A stretch of DNA of 64,000 bases, from the NCBI RefSeq assembly GCF_019492055.1, contig NZ_JAICBX010000007.1, positions 62,001 to 126,000 of the forward strand. The letters run 5' to 3'. A program made the position numbers and the translations under genes. Source of the stretch: Flavimaribacter sediminis. Lineage in GTDB: Bacteria; Pseudomonadota; Alphaproteobacteria; Rhizobiales; Rhizobiaceae. Under the pieces are notes generated by a model. The model saw nothing but the letters and a program-made list of their open reading frames with translations, did no database searches and was not told the origin of the DNA. Shown in pieces: positions 26,073 to 33,520 of the stretch. The first letter of the stretch is position 1. Each line of letters starts with the position of its first letter.

Positions 26073-26996
26073 ATGCCTATCAAGATTCCCGACCTGTTGC
26101 CTGCGCGCCAGACCCTCGAAGCCGAGGGTGTGAGGGTGATGACCGAAACCGCCGCTATCCGCCAGGATATCCGGCCGCTGCAGATCGGCTTGCTCAATCT
26201 GATGCCCAACAAGATCCGCACCGAGTTGCAGATGGCGCGTCTCCTCGGCGCGACGCCGCTGCAGGTCGAGCTCAGCCTGGTGCGCATTGGCCAACATATG
26301 CCGAAGAATACGCCTGAAGAGCATCTGCTTGCTTTCTACAACACATGGGAGGAAGTGCGCGATCGCAAGTTCGACGGGTTTATCATCACAGGTGCGCCGA
26401 TCGAACTGCTGGATTTCGAGGAGGTGTCGTACTGGCCGGAGATGGAGCAGATCTTCGATTGGACAGTCACCAATGTGCATTCGACGCTGAATGTCTGCTG
26501 GGGCGGAATGGCGGCGATCCATCACTTCCATCGCGTGCCGAAATACACGCTGTCGGAAAAGGCATTCGGTGTCTATCGACACCAGAACCTCAACCGCGCG
26601 TCGCCCTATCTCAACGGCTTTTCCGACGATTTTCAGATACCGGTTTCACGCTGGACCGAGATCCGGGAGGACGACATCGATCCGGCGCGCGGACTGGAAA
26701 TTCTGATGAAGTCCGACGAGACAGGCGTCTGCATGATACACGAGCAGAAGCGCAACCGGCTTTATATTTTCAATCACATCGAATATGATTCCTTCTCGCT
26801 CAAGGAGGAATACGAGCGGGACGTGAGTCAGGGCAAGTCGATCCACATTCCGCACAATTATTTTCCCGCTGACGACCCGTCGCGGGAACCACTTAACCGT
26901 TGGCGCAGCCACGCCCATCTGCTGTTCGGAAACTGGATCAACACGATCTACCAGACCACCACCTTCGATATCGGGCAGATCGGCGAAAACAGGTAG
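26073..26996 (+). CDS. metAA: Homoserine O-acetyltransferase, MetA fold
   Basis: 307 residues of the MetA (HTS) family, with the nucleophile Cys142 in LNVCWGG and the His/Glu partners in [11 protein letters not shown] (about 235-237). It acylates homoserine for methionine synthesis. Residue 111 is Glu ([10 protein letters not shown]); in this family Glu111 marks acetyl-CoA users and Gly111 succinyl-CoA users, so the enzyme is probably an acetyltransferase despite many annotations as succinyltransferase. It lies near the split metH genes, so the methionine genes cluster here. The ribosome site is weak (GAGACG). Confidence 0.9.
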   Translation: MPIKIPDLLPARQTLEAEGVRVMTETAAIRQDIRPLQIGLLNLMPNKIRTELQMARLLGATPLQVELSLVRIGQHMPKNTPEEHLLAFYNTWEEVRDRKFDGFIITGAPIELLDFEEVSYWPEMEQIFDWTVTNVHSTLNVCWGGMAAIHHFHRVPKYTLSEKAFGVYRHQNLNRASPYLNGFSDDFQIPVSRWTEIREDDIDPARGLEILMKSDETGVCMIHEQKRNRLYIFNHIEYDSFSLKEEYERDVSQGKSIHIPHNYFPADDPSREPLNRWRSHAHLLFGNWINTIYQTTTFDIGQIGENR

Positions 26997-27004
26997 TCGG
27001 CAGC

Positions 27005-28189
27005 ATGTTCATACCGTTCTTCCTGGAACTCAAAGCTGCAAAGGTGCCGGTTTCCCTGCGCGAGTATCTGACGCTGCTGGAAGCCATGAAAGAACAGGTG
27101 GTCAATTTCGACGTCGAGGGTTTCTATTTCCTCGCGCGCGCCGCGTTGATCAAGGACGAACGCTATATCGACCGCTTCGATCGTGTATTCGCGCACGCCT
27201 TCAAGGGGCTCGAAGCGGTTTCCGGCGAGCCCGGGGCGCAAGCTGCCGAAATCCCCGAGGAATGGCTGCGCAAGCTTGCCGAGAAACATCTGACCGAGGA
27301 GGAAAAGGCGCTTGTCGAAAGTCTCGGCGGTTTCGACAAGCTCATGGAAACCCTTCGGAAGCGCTTGGAAGAACAGCAGGGTCGCCACCAGGGGGGCAAC
27401 AAATGGATCGGGACCGCCGGAACGTCTCCCTTCGGCGCCTATGGCTACAATCCGGAAGGCGTTCGGATCGGCCAGAAGGAAAGCCGCAACCGGCGGGCCG
27501 TGAAAGTCTGGGACAAGCGCGAATTCAAGAATTTCGACGATTCGGTCGAACTCGGCACACGCAACATAAAGGTGGCGCTCAAGCGGCTGCGGCGCTGGGT
27601 GCGGCAAGGCGCCGACGAGGAGTTTGATCTTGGCGGCACGATCCGCTCCACCGCCGAGCATGGCTACCTTGATGTCAAGACGCGGCCGGAGCGACGCAAC
27701 GCCATCAAGCTGCTGATGTTCTTTGACGTCGGCGGCTCGATGGACGGCCATATCAAGGTCGTGGAAGAATTGTTCTCGGCCGTGCGCGGCGAGTTCAAGC
27801 ACATGGAATATTACTACTTTCACAATTGCCTCTACGAGGGCGTGTGGAAAGACAATCGCCGCAGACATCAGGAAGTCTTGCCGACATACGATGTGATCAG
27901 AACCTTCGGTTCGGACTATCGGGTGATATTTGTCGGCGACGCCTCGATGAGCCCTTACGAGATCGTCTATCCGGGCGGTTCCGTTGAGCACTGGAACGAG
28001 GAATCGGGTCAGGTCTGGCTCACGCGCATGCTCAATCATTTCCCGAAATCCGTGTGGATCAATCCGGTCATCGAAAAATACTGGCGTCATACCCATTCCA
28101 TTGGTCTCATGCGCGAGTTATTTGCTGACCGCATGTATCCGCTGACCCTGGCAGGTCTGGAACGGGCGACGCGCGAGCTTTCACGCTGA
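27005..28189 (+). CDS. VWA-domain protein, CoxE-like
   Basis: 394 residues from the ATG at 27005, eight bases after the metA stop; a longer frame inside metA is discarded. The N-terminal half is helical and charged. The C-terminal half is a von Willebrand A domain with a MIDAS-like DVGGSMDGH, IFVGDASMSPYE and the CoxE-type FPKSVWINP. Such proteins pair with MoxR ATPases, as with CoxD/CoxE maturing the CO dehydrogenase metal site. The client here is unknown. The canonical DxSxS of the MIDAS is DVGGS, as I recall it in this subfamily. Confidence 0.85.
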   Translation: MFIPFFLELKAAKVPVSLREYLTLLEAMKEQVVNFDVEGFYFLARAALIKDERYIDRFDRVFAHAFKGLEAVSGEPGAQAAEIPEEWLRKLAEKHLTEEEKALVESLGGFDKLMETLRKRLEEQQGRHQGGNKWIGTAGTSPFGAYGYNPEGVRIGQKESRNRRAVKVWDKREFKNFDDSVELGTRNIKVALKRLRRWVRQGADEEFDLGGTIRSTAEHGYLDVKTRPERRNAIKLLMFFDVGGSMDGHIKVVEELFSAVRGEFKHMEYYYFHNCLYEGVWKDNRRRHQEVLPTYDVIRTFGSDYRVIFVGDASMSPYEIVYPGGSVEHWNEESGQVWLTRMLNHFPKSVWINPVIEKYWRHTHSIGLMRELFADRMYPLTLAGLERATRELSR

Positions 28190-28236
28190 TTCATAAGTAA
28201 ACCGGAACGCCGGTCGGCAGGCTGGAGGCGCAACCC

Positions 28237-29244
28237 ATGCAGGAAATCTTCGGCCACGCGCCAAATGGCGAGACGGTTCACCGCTACACGCTTGGCGGCG
28301 GAGGACTGACGGCGAGGATCATCACATGGGGCGCGGCGGTTCAGGATTTGCGGCTAAGCGGGCATGCGCCCGCGCTGGTGCTCGGTTTCGAGCGTTTCGA
28401 CGACTATCTTGCGCATTCTCCCTATTTCGGGGCAACGGTCGGCCGCTACGCCAATCGTATTGCGAAGGGCCAGATTCGCATCGACGGAACTCTCTACAAG
28501 CTCGATCGCAACGAGGCGCACAATCATCATCTGCACGGCGGATCGGAAGGAACGGGCCAACGCGTCTGGTCGGTCGCCGATTCAGGTCCGGATTTCATCC
28601 GGCTCGAGATCGAGGAGATGGATGGACATATGGGCTATCCCGGAAAATGTCGCATGGCCTGCACCTACAGGCTGCTGCCGGGCGGCGTTCTGTCGGTGAT
28701 CCATGAGGCGCAATCCGACCGGCCCACGGTTTGCAACATGGCGCATCACAGCTATTTCAACCTGGATGGGCGGCCGGACATTCTGGACCACGAGATCAGG
28801 ATAGACGCCGACCATTACATTCCAGTGGATCGCGACCAGATACCGATCGGCGATATTCTCGGCGTCATCGGATCACCGTTCGACCTGCGTCAGATGCGGT
28901 CGATTCGAAGTGACAAAGGCGGGGATCAAACGCTCTACGACCACAATTTCTGTCTTTCGGACGAACGGACGGACAAGCGCAGCGTGGCGTTGGTCAGGAG
29001 TCCGCACTCAGGCGTTTCGCTCGAGGTGAGGACCGGAGAGCCGGGCCTGCAGTTCTATTGCGGCTACAAGGTGAACACGCCTGTTCCGGGTCTCCACGGA
29101 GCGCCTTACGGCGCATTTTGCGGGCTTTGCCTGGAAACGCAGATCTGGCCGGACTCGCCCAATCATGACCAGTTCCCGAACGCGATCCTTGCACCGGGTG
29201 AAACACTTGTCCAGGAAACGGATTACGTCTTTTCACGCGCCTGA
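28237..29244 (+). CDS. galM: Aldose 1-epimerase (galactose mutarotase)
   Basis: 335 residues. It interconverts alpha and beta anomers of aldoses. Visible features are the N-terminal beta-sandwich start (LTARIITWGAAVQDLRL), substrate-binding RYANRIAKGQI, the catalytic His in CNMAHHSYFNL and the catalytic Glu in GLCLETQIWPDSPNH. Length and motifs are complete. It stands without other sugar genes, although a PfkB-type kinase follows 390 bases on. Confidence 0.92.
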   Translation: MQEIFGHAPNGETVHRYTLGGGGLTARIITWGAAVQDLRLSGHAPALVLGFERFDDYLAHSPYFGATVGRYANRIAKGQIRIDGTLYKLDRNEAHNHHLHGGSEGTGQRVWSVADSGPDFIRLEIEEMDGHMGYPGKCRMACTYRLLPGGVLSVIHEAQSDRPTVCNMAHHSYFNLDGRPDILDHEIRIDADHYIPVDRDQIPIGDILGVIGSPFDLRQMRSIRSDKGGDQTLYDHNFCLSDERTDKRSVALVRSPHSGVSLEVRTGEPGLQFYCGYKVNTPVPGLHGAPYGAFCGLCLETQIWPDSPNHDQFPNAILAPGETLVQETDYVFSRA

Positions 29245-29632
29245 AACCGTACGCAATCGGTGTGTGGAATGCACGGATAACGATATGTAGTATTTTTAAG
29301 ACATTGAAATTGTTTGATAATTACTAATTCTTGCCGACTGCTGTTCGGCTTTTGAACACGACCGTTCAGCGTGAAAACCCTGCCCGAGACAGATTCTGGC
29401 TTTGTTTCGGGAATTTGCGATTCTCGCGTTCGCGGACTCAAAATGGCGCGCAAGCGCGTTTGTTCGGCTAAGTGCTTTATAGCACAACCTCGGGTAAAAA
29501 TCATCATTGCTGTTCTCCGACCAGCGAAAACGAGCCAGCGTGGTCGAGGCAAGGACCGGATCGTCTGAAGTGGTTGACCTGACGGCGATCCTGCGACACG
29601 GATAGTATTCCAAACGTGAGTTTTCTTTACAC
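29245..29632. other. Intergenic region between galM and the sugar kinase
   Basis: About 390 AT-richer bases. I see no gene, tRNA or clear terminator. Two GATTC (GANTC) sites lie near 29392 and 29430. TTTCTTTACAC immediately precedes the kinase ATG without a good ribosome site. Confidence 0.4.
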
Positions 29633-30529
29633 ATGACCTCAATCCTGACTGTTGGCGTCGCGGTAATCGATTTCGTTTTCCGCGTCGATGAGATGCCGAA
29701 GGCCGGCGCAAAAACGCGGGCGCAGAATGCTGCGGTCGTCGGCGGCGGCTGCGCCGCCAATGCTGCGGCGGCGATCAGCCGGCTCGGCGGGAGCGCCCAT
29801 CTGGCGGCGCGGGTCGGCCAGGATATGGTCGGCGACCTGATCGTTACGGGTTTGCGCGATGAAGGCGTCGATTGTTCGCTTGTACGGCGGTTCGAAAATG
29901 GCCGATCGTCCTATTCCTCAGTGGTCGTCGACCGTTCCGGCGAACGGATGATCGTCAATTACAGGGACGAGGCGCTTGATTTCAGCGCTGACTGGCTGGC
30001 CTCGTCGGATTTCCCGGACTTCGCCGTTGCGCTCGCGGATACGCGCTGGCCGGAGGGCGCGCGAGTCGCCATGGAAAAGGCCAGAGAGCGCGGCGCGCCT
30101 GGTATCCTGGACGCCGAGCCTCCGGTGCGCGAGGCGCAGGCGGCGTTGGGCGTCGCCTCGCATATCGCATTCGGGCAGAGAGGCCTGATGGACTTCACCG
30201 GAGAGAGCGATTTTGAAACGGCGCTGCGGGCAGCCGCGGCCGAGACGGGGGCCTGGGTCTGCGTGACGCTCGGAGACAAGGGGGTGACCTGGCTGGAAGG
30301 TAACGGCGTCGCGCATATGCCGTCCTTTGCCGTGCAGGCTGTCGACACGCTGGGCGCCGGAGACGTCTGGCACGGCGCTTTCGCACTGAAGATCGGCGAA
30401 GGAGCCGGTGAAAGGGAGGCGATCCGTTTCGCCAATGCGGTCGCCGCGCTCAAATGCACGCGCTTCGGAGGACGGGCAGGCGCGCCGAGCACCGCCGAAG
30501 TGGAGGCGTTCCTTGCAGAAAATTCCTGA
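29633..30529 (+). CDS. PfkB/ribokinase-family sugar kinase
   Basis: 298 residues. The N-terminal GVAVIDFVFRVDEMP and VVGGGCAANAAAAISRLGG are the sugar-binding start of the PfkB family, and DTLGAGDVWHGAF near the C terminus holds the catalytic Asp and anion hole. The substrate cannot be told from sequence; ketohexokinase-like and sulfofructose-kinase-like members look similar. The ribosome site is poor. It converges with the phosphatase-like gene at 30565. Confidence 0.85.
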   Translation: MTSILTVGVAVIDFVFRVDEMPKAGAKTRAQNAAVVGGGCAANAAAAISRLGGSAHLAARVGQDMVGDLIVTGLRDEGVDCSLVRRFENGRSSYSSVVVDRSGERMIVNYRDEALDFSADWLASSDFPDFAVALADTRWPEGARVAMEKARERGAPGILDAEPPVREAQAALGVASHIAFGQRGLMDFTGESDFETALRAAAAETGAWVCVTLGDKGVTWLEGNGVAHMPSFAVQAVDTLGAGDVWHGAFALKIGEGAGEREAIRFANAVAALKCTRFGGRAGAPSTAEVEAFLAENS

Positions 30530-30564
30530 CGCCGACAGAGATTTATACCCAGCTTTGGCGCAAT

Positions 30565-31152
30565 TCAGTTCAGCAGAATTTCGTTGATGACGCGCAGGGG
30601 CGGTTCTCCTTCGCCAACCTCTTTCTTCGGGATAACGATCAGCGCCTCCCCGGTCCTCGGCGTCACGCCTGTGAGGGCCTCGACATTAACGTCGTGTGTG
30701 ACCATCACCTGGTTGCCTGGCCCGCGAAAGTCGCGAATGACGTCCAATACGCCGTCGATCTTCATGTCGACGTCGCTGTCGCCTTCCTGAATGAGATCAA
30801 GCGCCGGCAACGGCTCTACAGGAGGACTTCGAAACGCGTTGGCGGCAGTATCCAGCGCTCTGCACCAGCGGCTCGAATAGAGCCGGGAAATGGATATGGA
30901 ACGGGTGGCGAACTTCACGCCCCAGCGGCGCGACTGCTGCCGTCCGCGGTCGGAAAGATTGCGTTGCGTTGAACAGTCGTCGAGCTCGAAATAGGGCGGA
31001 TCGCCAATTCCCGGAGCGTCGGCGTTGGTCAACAGGATCGTATAGCCGCCGCCGGAAATCAGCGCCCACGCCGCCTCGGTCGCGCTTGCCGCATCCACAC
31101 GCACCGCCATGAAGGCCGTAAAAACGGCGACCATGGCCCATCGTCTTGTCAT
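30565..31152 (-). CDS. Exported histidine-phosphatase-like protein, RH dyad lost
   Basis: 195 residues from the ATG at 31152, which has GAGGAAA upstream; a TTG at 31167 is less likely. A signal peptide ends near residue 25. The fold signature of a small periplasmic histidine phosphatase is present: NLSDRGRQQSRRWG, LYSSRWCRALDTA and VMVTHDVNVEALTG. The usual catalytic LMRHA is replaced by LLTNADAPG, so Arg becomes Thr42 and the phosphorylated His becomes Asn43. Without that His, phosphatase activity is not expected; a binding role or an inactive relic are the options. The frame is otherwise intact. Confidence 0.75.
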   Translation of the reverse strand: MTRRWAMVAVFTAFMAVRVDAASATEAAWALISGGGYTILLTNADAPGIGDPPYFELDDCSTQRNLSDRGRQQSRRWGVKFATRSISISRLYSSRWCRALDTAANAFRSPPVEPLPALDLIQEGDSDVDMKIDGVLDVIRDFRGPGNQVMVTHDVNVEALTGVTPRTGEALIVIPKKEVGEGEPPLRVINEILLN

Positions 31153-31609
31153 TACGCGTTTCCTCAAACTTCGGGCGCCTGGATAGCTGATTTCGCCGAA
31201 GAAAACTCACCTTCCATGTTGACCGTTCTTGGTCTGCAGGGCAAGCCAATCCTTGGACATGGATGACCCAAGGCATCAGCGATGCAGCTCGAAACTGCCG
31301 TGCCCCGGCTCGCTCCGACGGGCAATCTGCTCTCCGGCTTCCCGGAGAGGTTGCCAGGGCAAAAGCCTTGTTTTTCGGTGGTTGCACACTGGAAATAGTG
31401 GTCTGCGTTGATCGTAAACCTTCCGTCTTGTTTCAAAAAAATCCAATGACAAGCAATCTTGCGCTCGTTTTGCGCATAATGTTCTGGTATTGTTCTCGCT
31501 ATTTCAGATAATTTACAAAATATTTCTTCACATCTATGGTTGTGATGGATGTCACAGACCTGAAAGCAACCATCAGTTGCTATTGGCTGTATTGTAATGA
31601 TGACGAGAT
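31153..31609. other. Intergenic region with regulatory dyads before the SARP/TPR regulator
   Basis: About 450 bases. The right half is AT-rich and holds a consensus CRP-type site (31541-31556) and a second dyad AGCAAC-CATCA-GTTGCT (31565-31581), both just before the regulator gene. In the left half a GC hairpin, CTCTCCGG pairing with CCGGAGAG near 31331-31350, is visible. I find no supported gene. Confidence 0.5.
31541..31556. promoter_or_regulatory. Consensus CRP/FNR-type operator
   Basis: TGTGA-TGGATG-TCACA, a perfect match to the symmetric CRP consensus (TGTGA-N6-TCACA), 53 bases before the start codon at 31610. A CRP-like protein (CRP, Clr or another family member) probably controls the regulator and the overlapping P450-DyP gene. 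Whether it activates or represses cannot be told. Confidence 0.7.
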
Positions 31610-33520
31610 ATGCCCTTGCGGGGCGCTAGGCATGGAATGGGGAACGACCAGGTACTTCTGAGAATAAACCTCCTGGGACCATTGTCGATATCGGGCTTGG
31701 ACGGCGGCGACTTTACACCGAGGGGCCGCAAGTCGAAGGCTCTTATCGCGATGCTTGCGGTTGCGCCTGATGGGCGGCGCGGCCGCAAATGGCTGCAGGG
31801 CCACCTGTGGAGCGACCGCCAGGAAAGCCAGGGATCCGCCAGTCTGCGCCAGAGTCTGCGTGAAATCCGCAAGAGTCTCGGAGAGTTTAGCGACGTGATT
31901 TCGGCGGACGCCACTGTCGTGTCTCTCGACCTTTCCCGTGTCAGTCTCGATATCGACCAGCTATCGTCAAGCGCCCGCGATCTGGCGGCGCAACCGGGTG
32001 AAATCAGGGATTTCCTTGAAGGCATGGACATCCGCGACGAGGAGTTCTCGAACTGGTTGCGGGAGCAGAGAGCCTATTGGAAGGACTATTTCGAGCGTTT
32101 GCGTCCGCAGGCGAGGGACCATGTTGACAGATCAGAAGCCACCGCAATCCGCAGACCGGAGCGCGCGCGCCTGGAGCTTTCGACAGAGCATTTTCCAGGG
32201 CCGGGGACTGACACTTATTCGACAACCCATTTTTCTCCATTGATGGGCGAACTGCTCGGTAGTCGCAATCAGTCAGGGGGGCGTGTGCGTCGGCAGGCGG
32301 TCGCGATTGCGCCATTGCTCAACAAGACAGGCGATCCAAAGCTTGAATACGCCGCGGACGGCGTCAGCGAGGATCTGCTTGAACGAATGGCGCGCCTGTG
32401 CTGGCTTCCCGTCATTGCGCGCAGTTCGACCTTCGGATTTCGGGCGGAGGATCGCGACCTGATCGCCATCGGGGATCAGGTCGACGCCCGATATGTGGTC
32501 GATGGCGATCTGTTTCTTCACGACAACATTTTTTCACTACGCATTCGACTGACCAACGCCGAATCGGGTCTTGCAATGTGGTCGCAGCGTTTCGAGATCG
32601 GACGATCCCATGCGGGCGAGGCGGTCGACGCGATGCTGTCGGAGATCGTCGGCACGATCGATTCGCGCATCGATGTCGCGGAACAGCGGCGTTCAACGGA
32701 TCCGCGCTGGATCAACGGCGATTTCGACGATCACATCTGGCGCGGGCGCTGGTATATGCACAAGCTTACCCAGCAAGGCGCCCAGGTCGCCAAGCAGCAT
32801 TTCGATGCGGCCATGGAAATCATACCGGACGCGTCGGAAGCTCTGATCCAGATGGCGCTCTGGCATCTTTGGCGGATCTGGAACACGCGTGGAAGCTATG
32901 ACGAGATCGACCATGTCAGGCTCATCGCCGAACGCGCCAAAATGTCCGACAGCACAGACGGCCGCGGTTTTACGCTGGTCGGCATCGCGGAAACCTGGAT
33001 GGGTCAGCATGACGAAGCCATTCAGTCTCTGCGACGCGCCATCGAACTCAACCCCAGCCTGATGAAGGCGCACCAGCAGTTGGGCACGACGCTCTATCTG
33101 GCAGGCGATGCGCGATCGGCCATCGAGCCGCTCGACACCGCAATCAGGCTCAGTCCGAATGACCAGCACCTCTTCATACAACTTGGCGAGATGGCGATGG
33201 CGCAAATGTTGCGCGGGGATATGAACAAGGCGATCGACTACGCCAATCACGCGCTGTTGCATCGCCCGAACTACTGGTACGCGCATCTGGTCAGGATCTG
33301 CGCGAGCGAAGAACTCGGCGACCCGGACTTGATCAGTCGCGCCGTCAGCGCCTTTGCGACGACCGAGACGCGCCTGACCGAACGCCATTTTGAATGGGTT
33401 CCGTTCCGGGACAGGAAATGGATCCGGAAACTGCGCAATGCAGCCGAATCGGCAATTGACAGAGCCTATGTGATTCAAAGCCAGAGCCAGGGTGGGGCGA
33501 ACAATGGGAAGGCAGACTAA
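31610..33520 (+). CDS. SARP/BTAD-like regulator with TolB-like and TPR domains
   Basis: 636 residues, three parts. Residues about 15-160 resemble the winged-helix plus BTAD region of SARP-type activators (INLLGPLSISGLDGGDF, SKALIAMLAVAP, ASLRQSLREIRKSLGEF). Residues about 220-340 resemble the TolB-like domain found in adenylate-cyclase-type regulators (VAIAPLLNKTGDPKLEY, DGVSEDLLERMARL, ARYVVDGDLF). The last 270 residues are TPR-like helices. No cyclase catalytic domain is present. It is soluble and probably DNA binding. Its end overlaps the P450-DyP gene by 17-29 bases, so the two are co-expressed and probably linked in function. An ATG at 31637 is an alternative start. Confidence 0.75.
   Translation: MPLRGARHGMGNDQVLLRINLLGPLSISGLDGGDFTPRGRKSKALIAMLAVAPDGRRGRKWLQGHLWSDRQESQGSASLRQSLREIRKSLGEFSDVISADATVVSLDLSRVSLDIDQLSSSARDLAAQPGEIRDFLEGMDIRDEEFSNWLREQRAYWKDYFERLRPQARDHVDRSEATAIRRPERARLELSTEHFPGPGTDTYSTTHFSPLMGELLGSRNQSGGRVRRQAVAIAPLLNKTGDPKLEYAADGVSEDLLERMARLCWLPVIARSSTFGFRAEDRDLIAIGDQVDARYVVDGDLFLHDNIFSLRIRLTNAESGLAMWSQRFEIGRSHAGEAVDAMLSEIVGTIDSRIDVAEQRRSTDPRWINGDFDDHIWRGRWYMHKLTQQGAQVAKQHFDAAMEIIPDASEALIQMALWHLWRIWNTRGSYDEIDHVRLIAERAKMSDSTDGRGFTLVGIAETWMGQHDEAIQSLRRAIELNPSLMKAHQQLGTTLYLAGDARSAIEPLDTAIRLSPNDQHLFIQLGEMAMAQMLRGDMNKAIDYANHALLHRPNYWYAHLVRICASEELGDPDLISRAVSAFATTETRLTERHFEWVPFRDRKWIRKLRNAAESAIDRAYVIQSQSQGGANNGKAD

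Noticed and set aside
31164-31436. 90-codon minus-strand frame upstream of the histidine-phosphatase-like gene
   Set aside because: No ribosome site, no conserved features, overlaps the promoter region of that gene.
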